A stretch of 64,000 bases of DNA from Tribonema minus. Taxonomy: Eukaryota; Sar; Xanthophyceae; Tribonematales; Tribonemataceae. The position numbers and the translations under genes were made by a program. This document shows, piece by piece, positions 24,881 through 37,719 of the stretch. The stretch lies in the NCBI GenBank assembly GCA_017506865.1, contig JAFCMP010000257.1, positions 434,001 to 498,000 on the forward strand, in the 5' to 3' direction. How positions within the stretch are numbered: position 1 is the first letter of the stretch; each line of letters begins with the position of its first letter. The notes below the pieces were generated by a model. That model did not search any database. It was not told where the DNA came from and saw only the letters and a list, made by a program, of their open reading frames with translations.

Positions 24881-26181
24881 ACCCTGTGTGTGGCTTTTGC
24901 CAAGGACTTTTGTGTTTACTACAGTAACATATATAGTACGGGGCCCCTCCCAGCTTGATTGGCAAGCAAAATCAGCCTGCTGCGCACATTATTGAAAATA
25001 TTGAAAATCATACAAGTGGTTTGCTCCCGTTACAGTTGTGCGCCCAGGCGTATCAGCGCCTGTCATTGTGGTGACTCGGTGGTGTCCCAGCTCACAGTGT
25101 TGACTCTTCAGGAGTGAGGAACTGCTCCATTGCTCCAGTTACAGCCTACAGCCTGCAAATGTTGCCTTGAGAAAGCAGCGGCGCTTGCAACTACTCTCTC
25201 CAGATACCAAGAGCCATGGCGCTGGTAAACGTGGCGGTGCAAAAGCAGACAAAAGCCTTCCTTAAAGCGTTTAGATCGGTTTCTGATCATTAGGCGAACA
25301 TACATGCAGCCGAGCGCTGCTGCCATTCAACTTGAAGTGACTGTGGACAAATACGGGCACAACTCTCCAATTGAGCCCTGGCCACCTCAAGGCGTGCTAC
25401 GTGCTGTCAACACACATCTATCATCCTAATGCACGCTAATATGCCGCTTCACGACACAGTTCACCAACTGCTAGAACTGGTCGGCATATGGTGATCACCG
25501 CATAGTTCATGACCGTTGATGAAAATCAGCGACCTCAAGCCCCAGGAGCGGTGGCGTAATTGAGAGGCGACAACACCAGGATTCCTCTGCAAATTGAATG
25601 AATAAAATTATAGTATCTGCAAAAATTGGAAAGTCCGGGAGTAAGTTATTTACAGGCAATTCTTTTTCAAAAGATGCTCAACATCTCGTGCTAACCTAGT
25701 TCACTAGTATCTGATTTTGAATCACCAGGTTTCTGGGTGCACTACGCAGTGCCGCTTTAGTGTCTTCCTGCTGATGCAGCGCTTCAAGCAGCCCAACTGC
25801 ACGTCGCCGGTAGTACCCTTGTACGTCGCAACGACACTTTTTCTCCACACAGCTGCCCGTGGCAGCAGACCCGAGCTTGCCAAGTGAGCGCAACACGGTG
25901 TGCGGGTCACAAGGGCACTGCGGCATTATGCAGTCCTTGTGGGTTGTCAATGCGCAGAAACACAGTGTGACACAGTGACTGTGTCACGCATCACGAGCAA
26001 TGCAAATGCTCGAGCATCATGACACAGAAACTGCAGTGTCAGCTACTGCAGTTGTGGATAGTGTGATGGCAAAAACAGTATCACCAGGGCTGTAAAAGCC
26101 TAGTCTACGCAATATTGAAAGCATACTAAATTGTAATTTAATCAATTCGCATGTAGCCGTTACGGTAGCATGAACACACCC

Positions 26182-29100
26182 TCAGATGTACCACGATATT
26201 GTGGGCCGGAAAGCTGGCTCATCCGCCTCACTGCTATAAAACTTGATGGTAGCGCCGCGGCTCAATCCATCGCCAGTCACCTCGTTTGCCGCTGCATTTC
26301 GCCGGTATGGGCGATAGATGAGCACGTCTACATGCCCCCCTGGACTCCCGCCCATGGTACGGACGCACGGCGCTATGTCAAGCTGCCGGCTGGTGCCGGC
26401 GGTTGTGTTTGCAGGCACATAGATGTGGCCACCAACTAACACAGTCTGGTTCCTCTGATCTGAAGGCCAGTTGATGAAGTTGTCGGCGATGGATGTAATG
26501 GGCTGCGTTGGTGCGGGCTTCAGGAAAGCAGCTTCAAGTTCGGACAACTGACTCCAGGAGGCGTCCTGGCCGTCCCACAGCGCGGGCGAGAGGCACAATA
26601 CCTGCGAGCATCATGGAGAGATGGGGTACGCCATAGTACAACGAGCGTGCAGCCTCTGGAGTCAAATGGAAATAATATATGCATTTGATGCAATGACATG
26701 CTAAGCAGCATGATCACGCTGACTATAGCAAACGGCCATGATCACTGTATCACTGTGCCGCATCTGATCCATTTAGCCATGGCGCACCTTCTCTGAGAGA
26801 AGGCTACCAAAAGCTGTTTTGCCATGTTGGCACTGCAACTCACCACCTTGAGATGTCACACTGCAAGAGTACAGTGCCACAGTGAGCAACAATGTCATCA
26901 TCCAGCGTCTGGTGTTTCCATTAGACAACTGGTGTTGATATTTTTCAATTTCAAGGCTACCGAAGAAGGTTTCTTTGCTGCGCAGCCCATTCGTTGCCTG
27001 GGCTTTGAATGTCATACTTGACAGGTACAAACACAAGCACGGCAGGCGATGCTGCGCCCAGCTCCACACCCGCAGCCACACCACACCACACCATCTAGGT
27101 GCCGCTCCGACGACTATCACAAGCGGCATGAAAGTTCGCACGTACCTGGAAGATGTGGTCGTCGTACCTACTGGCGTTGTTGCTGGTAACTAGCGAGAGT
27201 ACCGCCGCCTCAACGGCGCGGCGCACCGTGTTCTCCGGCAAGTCGAACCGCATAAGCGTCACGTATGTGTACTGGTGCATGCCTCTCGCAGAGGTGCCGA
27301 CCGCCAGCCACTGCAGGCCTCCATATGTGCTGTCCGCGTTGGCGCCGCCGCTCACGTACAGATCTGTGATTGGGGTGCGCCGGACAAGCTGCAGCGGCCT
27401 GGCGGGCACCGCCAGCAGCTGCGTAGTCCTTGAGGGCAGCATCCAATTGCGTAGTACACGCTCCTCAGGCACTGGCCGAATGTCGCGCACCTCAGACCAC
27501 GTTGTGCCGTTGATGCAAGTAGTTATAATATCGCCGCCCGCCCATGCGCTCCATGCGCTGAAGTCTAAGTCAAGAACCGTGGGAGCGCCGGTGTTGATGA
27601 GGTACAAGTAGTAGTAGGCACCGTCAGCGCCGCCCCCCTCACGGACTGCCAGCGCATACGTGGTTTTTGCCAAGCCCGAGCGTGTTGTAGTATACATGCG
27701 TGAGCTCTGGGCGTGCAGCGCAAGCAGGCGCACTGTCTCGGCGCCTAGCGTGCTGTCACCAATGTTGTAGGGCTGATCATAGTTGTCTCCTGCAGAGCAT
27801 TGCAGTCATCAACAATTTCATGCTGACGCAATTAGCAAAGTGCCAGTGGGATGCGTGGCATTATGGCATCGCAATGGAGATTGGCTGCTGGCATGTGCTG
27901 CTCAAACCGCCCATCAACTTGAAATATTTCTTGAGATTTTACAAAGGTATGAAGCCAGCAAAGTGAAACAGTGCATGGCATTATGCCTGTGTGTGCTTCT
28001 ATGCATGGGGGGAGGATGCCAGTGGGAGGTGGTTCATGAGATAAACGGCAGTAGCACCACCAGACTGAGTCCCCTTGCGTGGCAGGCTTCGCCAAAGCAC
28101 TGTCCTCAGACCATGTCTGCAACGCCTCAATGATCGAGAGCGCCATGTGACAATCTATGCACCGCAGACACTGCATGGTACTGCACTTGAGGAACCTGAC
28201 TGTTTCGTGCCATCATCTCCACCACAATTACGCAAGGTTTATCCATCTCACAAGTCATGCAAGATTGGGTGAGCGCCTTTTTGGCACTGAATCAGAGACG
28301 CTGAGAGGACAATGGGAGCCAATGGCATCTCAGATAGGCATTTCAGTGTCCGGTCAGATTGGAACACTCAAAGATGGATGAGGTGTTGCATGATTTCTGA
28401 ATTGGAAGTACCAAGCATTGAGGCAAGAGCAAGGCGCCAGTGGTTCTTGTGGCCGCTCGTATACTTCGAAGTATAGCAAAAGCGCACATGCAACTTTTTC
28501 CAAAACACGTAGCTCAAATGGTGGGCATGGTGCTCAACACTGAGCAGACCATGCGACCCTTAAACGTCTAAGTTTGAAAAGGAGATCAGGTGGGGCCTCA
28601 TTCATCCTAGTGGACATGGCTGAAGCTTGGTACAAGCACATTCATGCGTTAGCCATCGAGCTTTACGTGACAGAAGCAAGGCGTGCTACACCACAGCATA
28701 CCAAACATCCAATTTGTATCAAACATGGACCCATGACTGTATCGCTGATTCAGAAGACTTCGGAAGTGTGTCCCTTGCCAACTCACCCCACAAGATGCCA
28801 TCTTTGGTGATGATGTCCTGCCCCTGTGGTGTGCTTTCTGGCGTTGTGGAGAACTTGTACACATAGGCCGCTACCCCTACTGATATCATGGACAGTAGCT
28901 GCCCGCCCAGCTTGCTGGCAATGAAGGGGGTGTCCATGTCCATGAAGTTTTTGTCGTAATCCAAAGCCAGGTGTGCGTTGACTTCAGACAGCACTAATGG
29001 TAGGCCGGTGGGGTGGTCAGCGTTGATGTAGCCAGAAAGGGTAGAGGCGCTGTCCACCATGACGCTCCCCTCCGTTCGGTAACTGTGGTAGTCGAATACC

Positions 29101-32100
29101 TGCATTGCGCAAGGAGATGACACTAAAGCATGAGCCACAAGTCGCAACGTGACGCTAAAAAATAATGACAACTGTGAGGGTACTGAATAGATGCACTGGG
29201 TGTCGCTGCAGTGTCAGCTTGCTGCTGTTGGACAACGTCTGGCACTTGGTGCATCCTCACCGAAAATTATACGTACCCTGTCCACCGTAGTATGTGGTAG
29301 ACAGGAAGATTCAGACTTTGTGCCAATTGAAAGCTGCAGGGTTGCACAACGGAGACAGTCTGAGAGTACGTTGCAGCAAAGCCAGGGCCTCCAAATCCAA
29401 CACAAGTAGTGATGCAATTGCGCAGATGCGCTTCATCACATTTGCCAGCAATATGTTGCCGTGGCCCGCCTGCAAGCAGGACGACCAGATTGTGTATGTG
29501 GAAGTACGAGCAAGATTTAGGAGGTAACATTTGTACTTGAAGAGGTATGAAAATTCCCGCCTTTTTGAACATGTGTCTCCAGCACAACGTACTGCACCAA
29601 AGAGGCCCTACCATCGCCTGCTTGAGGCCACTGCAGCCAGGCTGAGGCTGCGGTGGACGTCAGTAAGGTGTCTCCATTCCGTAGGTGGGCAATGCCGTGC
29701 TGGGTCAAGTGAGCTCGTTGCAGCAGATGTGCACAGCATGCAGCGCACGCCGTAAACTTCAGCTTGTGCTGGAAATAAATGCACACAATCAAATTGGGGT
29801 AGAGCGGCCCCGGAAGTGGCAGTGGTGGCGGAGGTGGTGCGTGAATCTGACCCAAACCCTAACCCTGACCCTAACCCCAATTCAACACATCGATTAGAGC
29901 CCTCAGGCCTTGCTCATGCAAGCCTCCTGGATGCAACTCCGCCAGCCAGTGCTGCAATTGCCTTCTTGCCAACATATTGCAGCAGCTGCTGCAACTTGAA
30001 CTGTCGGAAGCAGAGGTCCAATGTGCCCGTTATGGGCAGCTGTTTTCGGCTCTTTCGGCTCTGGAGTAGTGCTGCCATGAGGCAGAGTTATACTGCCATG
30101 AGACAGAGCTGTCTCTTGCTTCGAGTGTAGCATAAGGCAGTGTTGGGACATCCTGCAGGCATTGTGCGTGACTTCCGTATTGCACAGATACGAGTAGTGC
30201 TCACAAGCAAGCTCAGCCTTACTCTCATTTTGGTGGTTTTAACATAAGTGTTTTATTCGTCAGGGGCCAACGCAGATCTTCAAGCTGATCATCGTCAGGC
30301 TGTCCGCGGAGCCGGCGCAAGATACGACGACGCAGCCTGAAGTATGAGAGCATACATGTCGTAAGGGCTTCTGTGTGGCTGCATGTAATTACAACCAATG
30401 CTACGTTACTTTTTGACTGTGCTGCTTGTTGCCGATGGCTGTCGCACATGTCACGTTTTCAGTATCTATTGAGTACAGTAAATCCAGTTAAGTATTTGGC
30501 ACTCTTGAGCTTGATGAAGACCTGGTACTCATAGAGTACTCAGGGCCTCGTCACGTACTCGAGCAAGTACTTGAACTTGCAACATGTTCGAACGTTTTCT
30601 TTCAAGCGAAATAGTCGTCAGGTACTCTTGCCAATTCTCAATCATACTGGGAGTAGAAGTTGACTACTCTGAATTTTATTTGATTTCTAAAATCAAGAGT
30701 TCAGTAGTGCTCGAGCACTTGTTGCTCGTGATTGTCCTACTTGTGTATTGTTGTACATGTACAGTTTACAGCTGGCTGGGCAGCCTGACCTGCAGGAGAG
30801 GCTAATCACTGTTGCGCGGACCACAGCAAGGTGCTGCGTGTTCGTAGCCCAATATTGTCCAAGCAGCTGCAGAATTGAAGACAACGACAGCTTGATCGCA
30901 ATGAGAAGCCAGAACCTCATAAATACAGACATGTTGCCCAAAGAAGGGCGTAGTATGGCCACTTTGACTATCAACTGGCTCAAAAGCATCGGATGCCATG
31001 GTAATGATTAATTTCCAACTGCAAGCGGTTCACAGCGAACATGACGACGACAACACGTACTTCTATTCTCCGAAGTATGTCATATAATGCTTCGAAGTAC
31101 TGTTGTAGTAAGCGGACTACACCTGGCGGAGTGCACAGGGCCCCCGTGGTGGACAGATGGATCACGTTGTAAGTAGTGGGGAGATGCCGCCATGGCATTT
31201 GGCAGTGTCATTAACAAGCGATACTCAGTGCGCATTGAGGCGCTTACAAGTTGTCACAAGATACAGATTTTGGTAGCAAGCTTGACATCAGATCATCTGG
31301 TCTTTCAAAAGGTTGTGTGCCCTCAGCGAAAATCAATACAAAAAAGGACAAGCGGCATGGTCTGTGCAGGTACTCGGCACATTGCGCCAGTTGAGTGTCT
31401 TGCCTGTATGTTGGTCAGCGTTGGGTCTTCATATGTGGTGTTGAGCACATAGGGGAATTCCCGATTCCAGCCTCTGACTACCGCCGATATCTTGGGATCC
31501 GTTTTGTAGTCGCGCACCGCAGAGGCAAAGGCTGCAATGTGCATGCGCGGCTTCAGGGTGCAGTCTCTGATGGCTGTGACGTTGGTGATGGGGCAGCGCA
31601 CCAGGCCTGCTGATGCATCAGCGCTGTAGTCCTCGAAGGCATCCTGAATGGCGCGGCTACGCACTACATACGTTTCTGCAAAATGGCTGGTGTCGCTGTA
31701 GCAGTCGCCTCTCTCGTCGATGTCTGGTTCGTTGAAGAGTTCTGCGCAATGACCAACACAAGTGCGAAATGACGCACACAAGTGGGTGTTAGCCAAGATG
31801 GATGGCATGGAATGCAGCACAATGATATATGAGAGAAACACTATGTCCAAAGCGAATCAGTGCATTATGATGGCCGACATGCGCCCCACAGGACACCAAT
31901 CGCTTTTTGTACAGGAGATGTACTTCGAAGTAGTACATAGTGTGTGTCACGCGTCAGGCATCATCACGCTTCCTCAAAGCTCCATCTGGTGCTGGTGCCT
32001 TCACTCAGGCTGTTGCTACACTAGTGACGAACATCTCAAGTTTTATATGAAACTAAAAAAACGATCTAGGCCTCGCTTATGAGCTGCAGCCCAAAGCAAC

Positions 32101-34610
32101 TCAGAACGCCCAAATGGAACCGAGATTCAACAAGTTATTGTATGTCCGGTAGTAACTTTGAAGGTAACGAAGGACGATGGCCTCATTCAGTTCCACTTGC
32201 CTGTGTGCGGTGTCACGTTCGAGCCCCATCTTCTGTAACACCTGGCGCCTACTCACTTGTTGAAGCTGATATGTCACATTTCTGTCTGGTTTAGAATTTG
32301 AGCCTCAGGCGAACTTTCCTTACCAGTCACTGCTCCATGTACGTGCAGCGATCACACCTCAACCCACCCTCAACCTTGATAAACCAATAGACGACAGGCG
32401 CGACTAAGTTATGCCAGCAGCTTGGTATTCATTCATACATAACTTGAGTAGTGTACTCCTCTTGTTGATGCAAATGGTCAACGGTATACCTACCTCACTT
32501 CAGCATGAACATCAAAGTTCTATTCTGGCATTTTGTGTGGTGGTTGGGCCGAGAGGATCCCCAATATTATCATCTTAACAAGTGATTGATCATAATGAAA
32601 TGTAATGAAGTTCATCCATTTGCTTGTTGAAGTATGTCGGGGAGGCTCCATCTTACTACTAGGTCAATTTACAGGCCGGAAACCGTGGGTCACTCAAGCT
32701 GTGCACCCCACCTGGAGCCGATCACGAAGCTATAGCATCGACCTGAGAATCGAAGAGGTTATTGAAGGAGTCTTCACAACTTCACCGGTCACTGGCTGGC
32801 ACTTGTGCTTCTGGCAGAGCATCACCTGTGCTAGGTGGAAGTACTGCTTAGCAATGTAGGTTGTCTACTGATTTTATAGCTGGTTTTCATCAGCGTTGCG
32901 GTTTTTGTTCGCAGCCCATGCGGGGCCACACGCATCGTGAGTAACTAAGTGCTCTATGCGGCACGACGAGATGGCAGCCTCTATTGCATGAGTTTTGTGT
33001 ATCTCTTATAATGACAGTGCAGCCAGCAGCAGCAGCAGCACATGTTGTTGTGCACTGCTGCATGAACACGTCGGCAGTGGGCTGTGACTACGCTGCTGCT
33101 GCAAGAATCACTCGAAATAGGCTATGGCCGCTACAAACAGCTGGGACCACATCTTTCAGCTCATCAAAGGGCTGTCGGGCAGAAGAGTGTTGTACGTGCC
33201 ACAGTGAGGTGCAGATGTAAATTACTAAATCTTGCAGCCTGAGAAAAAAAGGAAGAACCAGTATTCGTTTCCCAAGAGTGAATACACTGGCCTGTGCCGC
33301 TTTGAATATAGTCTGTACTTGATGACGTTTGGTCAGGTGCCAACTAGTGTGGCCGCATGCACAAGTGAATGAGAGCATCATGTTGCTGACAATCAGAAAC
33401 GTACCACTATTTATAACACTGTATGTAGAAGTAAGCCGTGGATAAGCCATGGACACTTGGCAATTCTCTTCATACAACAATACGGTACCTCACAACCGCG
33501 TGTATGCACATATTATGTGTGATTAGCAAAATAGCCCAGGTCGCATGTCATGTTTTGGCGAAGAAGTGACAAGTGTGTATGGGAAGTGTGCCACAGTGGT
33601 AGTGTGAAAACGCACCAATGTCTGTGACGTTGCGCCTCCAGGCCCACCGTGCTGAAGTATAAGAAAGCTTGTAGAACTCCCATCCTAATCCCCAATACGA
33701 GCCTGCAAAACAATACAGCATGCCCAGCAGACTCTGGTCAGTGTCAGCGCGCCTGTCACCGTGACGGTGAGAAAAAAATATATACATCAAACTTCAATGT
33801 AGGTCATGGTACACAAACAGGCATCATGCAGCGTGATCATGCACAAACACATAATGGCAGCAGTATGTATGTTGAGTGAACTACGGATGTGTTGATTACC
33901 TACCTTATTCTGTGCAGCTTCAAGTACGCCAGGTCCCGTCACTACGGGACCACTTCTGAATCAGGCATTATGGCTGCGTGTGTATCACTGATTTTCAGTT
34001 ATATCCCTTACGACTGCCATACCATGTTACTGTAGGTTACTCGCTAAGTGCGTGCCAGCTAGGCTATATTAGTAGGCTGCTGACTCCTTGTGCCTCTGGC
34101 ACGCAGAATTGTTCAGCTCATGCGCCATTTCCTTTACATCATGATAAACACAAACAGACACTGATGCCCCCTCACTCACCGTCATTGAACGAGGCGCTTG
34201 AAAACACAAACCGTGGATTGCAGCCAACAACAAACAGCTTCAGGGAGCGAAGCCCCAGATCTGCATATACAACCCGATTTGCATTGGCTGAGCCGTACAT
34301 GGCAGTAGTCAGCGATGCCGGCACAGTGGCCAGCCTCCTTTCAATCTGGTTCCACTTTGGCGGCACAACCCAGCCATCGTAGGATGGATCGCGACCCTCG
34401 AGTGTACGCAGCTGTTCAACCGCGGCATTGTAAGAGTCGCGGTCGATGACTTTGAATGTGCCGTCCAGAGGGCGCCCAAAGCTTTGGCTTCCAAGCATGG
34501 CCCCGGTAAAACTCTCGGACTCGTTCTGGCCACTTGAGACCTGCGCCAGCTGCCGCACTGCGCGTACACCCAGGTAGCGCAGAAAAACATGCCAGTTGCT
34601 GCCAGAGAAG
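26182..34610 (-). CDS. clan-A-like glycoside hydrolase with C-terminal CBM96/DNRLRE-like domain (5' exons missing)
   Basis: Six exons join in one frame: 34610-34180, 33702-33616, 31741-31404, 29099-28787, 27789-27146, 26601-26182, giving 743 residues to the stop. The first begins FSGSNWHVFLRYLGV, typical of the opening strand of a TIM-barrel hydrolase. The 29-residue second exon brings NVTDI onto ELFNEPD, making the acid/base motif across the junction (Glu at 31730-31728). LVLSEVNA supplies the likely nucleophile (Glu at 28985-28983). From about 27380 the protein has DLYVSGGANADSTYG, TLMRFDLP and a PTISWY end, as in CBM96/DNRLRE carbohydrate-binding domains. The intron 31403-29100 starts with GC rather than GT. 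Its N-terminus lies upstream and is unresolved. Family and substrate are not assignable by eye; a secreted polysaccharide hydrolase is inferred. Confidence 0.75.
29850..29884. repeat. short telomere-like repeat
   Basis: About 35 bases read as imperfect CCCTAA-type units (cccaaaccctaaccctgac, then cctaacccc). This resembles the C-strand of plant and algal telomeres but is degenerate and only four or five units long. It lies in the long intron of the glycoside hydrolase gene. Confidence 0.35.
31265..31352 (+). mobile_element. decayed 3' tail of retrotransposon family A
   Basis: The block order 'agcaagctt', 'atcatctgg', 'gccctcagcga', then an A-rich end matches the family-A tails at 53111-53186 and 56321-56460 with many substitutions. 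It lies in the GC-AG intron of the glycoside hydrolase gene, opposite to the gene. No coding part is attached, so it is an extremely truncated insertion. Confidence 0.45.
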
Positions 34611-35674
34611 CTGCAACATTAGCAGCGGTGCACACAAGATATGTCAACGACATGTGACAAAGTGATCAGAACTCAAATGTACAAGCCTCAGGGGATGTCC
34701 AGAGGAATGATGGTGCAGACAACAGCAAGTGACTGTTTACCTCACTGAGCACAATGCCCTAGGGACGCTTCACATTGCACATCACAAACTGCAGAACTGA
34801 GCAACGACGGGGGCAGCAGCCTGAGCATCCTGCATCCCTATACCGTAACGCCCCTTACAGCAAGCACACAGTAAACACCATATGAATGCACACTCAGTCT
34901 GGCAGGCGATTGAATTCTTTACATGACAAGTGGTGCACTGTTGCCCAGGGTTTTGATGTTTAAAAAAGTATACTTCTGTCATAAGTGTTACTGGTAGGGA
35001 ATGTGTGTTGGCTGCTACTGCTAACTCTGGAGTGCATGCGCAAGCATATGCAAGGCATGTGCAGGCTTCAAGAAGACCTGTAGGACACTTGCCACTGCCC
35101 TTGGGCGTACCACTACTATATACCGAGCGGTTTACATGTTGCGTAGATGATGCAATGCACGCTACTGCTACAAGCGAGGTCACTTGAGCTAGCGGTCACT
35201 ACTAGTATGTAGAGTCCTTGACATCCACTGCAATTTGCAAACGCAACAGGTAGCCTAAGGGTCTCTATGGTGCATTACGTCATGGAGAGGACACAGACAG
35301 GTACTCGTCAAGTACTCGTACAGTGCTCGTGCACCCCTGATTTTTCCTTTTTTACTTGTCCAGTAATCGTATAAAAATTCATGAGTACTAGAGTCCTATG
35401 AATAATAAAAGCCTACACAAGTTGAAGAATAGATTACTATTCCTTGTCGTTTGACGACCAATACTTTGATTCCGTACTCTCAACAAGTACTCAGAGGCTC
35501 GCACTAATAATACCAGCATCCGGCAGGACTGCTGAATACTTTGCAATGTTCCTAATTGCATCTTCATTATTCAAACTGATATCCCAAGTCAGCGGGTCTC
35601 CATAGGCATGACATTGTGCCTGTCATCACGTGAGGTCTGCCAACAGAACTGTACTTCATTCACTTACTCTCGAG
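34611..35674. other. upstream flank of the glycoside hydrolase exons, nothing firm
   Basis: At least one upstream exon ending in phase 2 is expected somewhere 5' of 34610, but none in this stretch is convincing. A minus open frame at 35183-34782 starts with a weakly hydrophobic stretch and lacks any expected motif. The stretch is otherwise AT-rich with runs of 'gtactcg' words near 35300-35350. Confidence 0.3.
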
Positions 35675-35908
35675 GGCGGAAAACCAAATCTAAAAGTTTA
35701 ACATTGGGTAAAAGCGGACTTATAGCTATAGAATCCGCCTACGTAGATGCATCACAATTAGAAGCTGCACGTCAAACAATTAATAGACATCTTCAACGTC
35801 AAGGTCGTGTGTGGACAAGAGTGTTTACAGATCTTGGTATTACTAAACGACCAAATCAAGTAAGAATAGGTAAAGGAACAGGTAGCGTGAAATATTGGGC
35901 ATGTCGAC
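35675..35908 (+). pseudogene. rpl16: organelle-derived rpl16 fragment
   Basis: An AT-rich island with A/T-ending codons encodes a recognisable middle-to-C-terminal part of ribosomal protein L16. Visible motifs are GLIAIESAYVDASQLEAAR, RVWTRVF and the GKGTGSVKYWA loop, corresponding to the conserved L16 sequence around the GKGKG-x-x-YW signature. N- and C-terminal portions are absent and the frame runs on into unrelated DNA. The codon bias is unlike the flanking nuclear DNA. It is therefore read as an organellar insertion into the nucleus. The wording (QLEAAR, ITKRP) looks more mitochondrial than plastid, but this needs a database comparison. Confidence 0.7.
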
Positions 35909-36276
35909 TATCAATTATGCAAGTGCTGCAGCTCTGATGCCCATGCAAAGCGTGTGCTCACAGTGCGCATGTAAGCCAGTGGCAGCAGCTGAAAGTAAGT
36001 GTTGCCTACGCTCAGCCAGGCTAGCTACGATTGAGCCTCCGGGAGGACTTAGTAGTTCACGCCATTGGCCGTTACACTTGGAGCAAACAGCCCCTGGTAC
36101 TCTCCTTACGAGATTGTGGCGCACTGCAGCCAGGCACACCATGAATCGCTGCGACGACCCCAATGGCATATGCAGCGAAGTGGAACGCGGCTGCCCCTGA
36201 TTCTCAGACTCTCAGTCTGAATCTCTAGCAACTGCTTCTTTTTCCCTTAATCGCTGATTCAGCTGGGCGGCCCCGG

Positions 36277-36708
36277 GGATCCGCTCCGCTCATCCGCGAC
36301 CCTGAAAGCCAAGAAGCAACCGAGGCCCTTGTCCAGTAGTAAAGTCTCCAGGGCAGAACTGGTATTGAAGTTGGGTTATGGCATGCTGTAGCCCCATGTC
36401 AGGGGCATCTGCTGACTATTCACTTGTTGAAGTTGATATTGATCCTGATGTGATATTGTACTTCAACGGTGATATTCAAACTTCAACTTCATGCTAACTT
36501 CAACTGTCACATCACTGCTCAATGTGCAATAGCACGGCTCCACCCATCTCAACTTCAACAACCAAGTGCTCTTCTGGTGCGTCTGAGTGAGGCCAACAAC
36601 CTACTATTAGCCAACCTCAACAGTTTGAGTGTCTTGACTGACCTCACTATCGCATAAGTGCTCGGTTGCTTTTTGGGTTTCAGGGTCGTGGATGGGCGAA
36701 GCGGATCC
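36277..36708. mobile_element. MITE copy 1 (about 432 bp, 48-bp terminal inverted repeats)
   Basis: The element starts with GGATCCGCTCCGCTCATCCG and ends with the imperfect reverse complement of that end. The inverted repeats extend about 48 bp, to '...agcaaccgag'. The interior is rich in 'gttgaagtt'/'aacttcaac' words and codes for nothing. A second copy lies at 40545-40982 in the opposite orientation. Length, inverted ends and lack of an ORF fit a miniature inverted-repeat transposable element. Target-site duplications are not clear. Confidence 0.75.
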
Positions 36709-36842
36709 GCCGGCCCGCCGGCCCGGCCCGCGCCGCCGCCGCAAAGTCGCTCCGCTTGCACCGCATGCTTGTTCGCCATGGCGTCAACAAACTTCAAGAA
36801 GTTCAAGGCCAATTGCGCCAAAGGAGCCAACCGCAGTAGCAA

Positions 36843-37214
36843 GTGTATAGCAACTCACGTCAAAGTGACCAGACTAGTGGTGCTTCTTGGAGTTCTGGCG
36901 CTGAGCACAGCGCCACAAAGTCCACCGCGCTGCCTGCTCCACGTTCAACCGTTGTTGGCACCCTGCACCCCAACACGCGTGACGTGCCATTGGACCATGC
37001 GCAGGTGTGCGGGGTGATGGAGGGCCATCAGCGGGAAAGATTGGTTCCGCAACAGTTCATGCGCAGCAAACTCTGCACCCAGGTGAGGCTGGTAGCGTAT
37101 GAAGGGCACTCAGGCCTCCACCGCTGCGGCGATGATCGGCACACGCAGGTATTGCTTCGCCAGCCTCAACAGCGCACCACGGATCAGATTCTGTACTCAG
37201 GATCTTCAAGGTGA
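36843..37214 (+). other. possible unidentified coding patch, low support
   Basis: An open frame of 123 codons ends near exon-like signals (a 'caccca|gtgagg'-type donor near 37083 and 'cttcaag|gtgaat' near 37211). It contains a protein-like stretch, LHPNTRDVPLDHAQVCG. I recognise no family and could not connect it to other exons. It may equally be chance. Confidence 0.2.
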
Positions 37215-37429
37215 ATTTTAAAACGACTCACAGCGAGGCCGGGTATTGCGTGCACTTGTCACAGTGCGTTTCTGGGGTGTCAATCCTATGCTGTAGCAAC
37301 TCCAACTTGGTTTGCACTGCGCACTGAGAGCGTGGTACGACGATCACTCAGTCTGGTCACTCAGTATGCCAGCGGTCATCACGGTGCTGCAATACCGTGT
37401 GAGCTGTCAGGCCGCCCAGCCTGCATTTG

Positions 37430-37719
37430 CGTTCTGCGCGACGCCGTGTACTACGCTGTCGTGCGTCATGATGTGCTCAGCCAGCTCCTGTGCCAACTTG
37501 AGAAGAAAAGCTGTACGAAGAATTCTAAGTTTTAAACTTACTAAACTTTTTGAAAGTAGTACTAGTGGTCTAATAGCAGTTAAACTCAATCTGTGCTACC
37601 AGGGCCTGCTGCACCCGGTCCCCGTCTGACATGGCATCGCATGCTATAGGGTAGTACCTTGACACCTGGGACATGAAGTGGAAGTTCACCTCAGCCTTCA
37701 AGTTGCTGCGATGGCCCAT
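37430..37719 (-). other. possible two-exon coding patch split by an AT-rich insert
   Basis: On minus, an ATG at 37719 opens MGHRSNLKAEVNFHFMSQ and then YYPIACDAMSDGDRVQQAL. If a GT-AG intron is removed, the frame can join ELAEHIMTHDSVVHG and stop soon after. The removed stretch (about 37595-37515) is strikingly AT-rich, perhaps another organellar scrap. The protein pieces look coding but belong to no family I recognise. Confidence 0.25.

Larger units (their letters stand above)
21306..26181. other. long intergenic stretch with scattered short repeats, no gene
   Basis: No exon with a recognisable domain was found between the start of the PT-rich gene and the end of the glycoside hydrolase gene. 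The stretch looks AT-richer than its surroundings and is dotted with 'caacttgaag'-type words (for example near 21847, 22013, 22755). It holds the palindrome at 22546-22586 and the dispersed repeat at 24540-24880. The promoter of the PT-rich gene should lie in its first part, but no motif can be named. Confidence 0.4.

Noticed and set aside
36719..36750. GC-rich 'ccggcccgccggcccggccc' run beside MITE copy 1 as a promoter-type CpG patch
   Set aside because: No transcript start or gene follows that I can support.
37515..37595. AT-rich island that might be a second organellar insertion
   Set aside because: Too short, and no recognisable organellar product in any frame.
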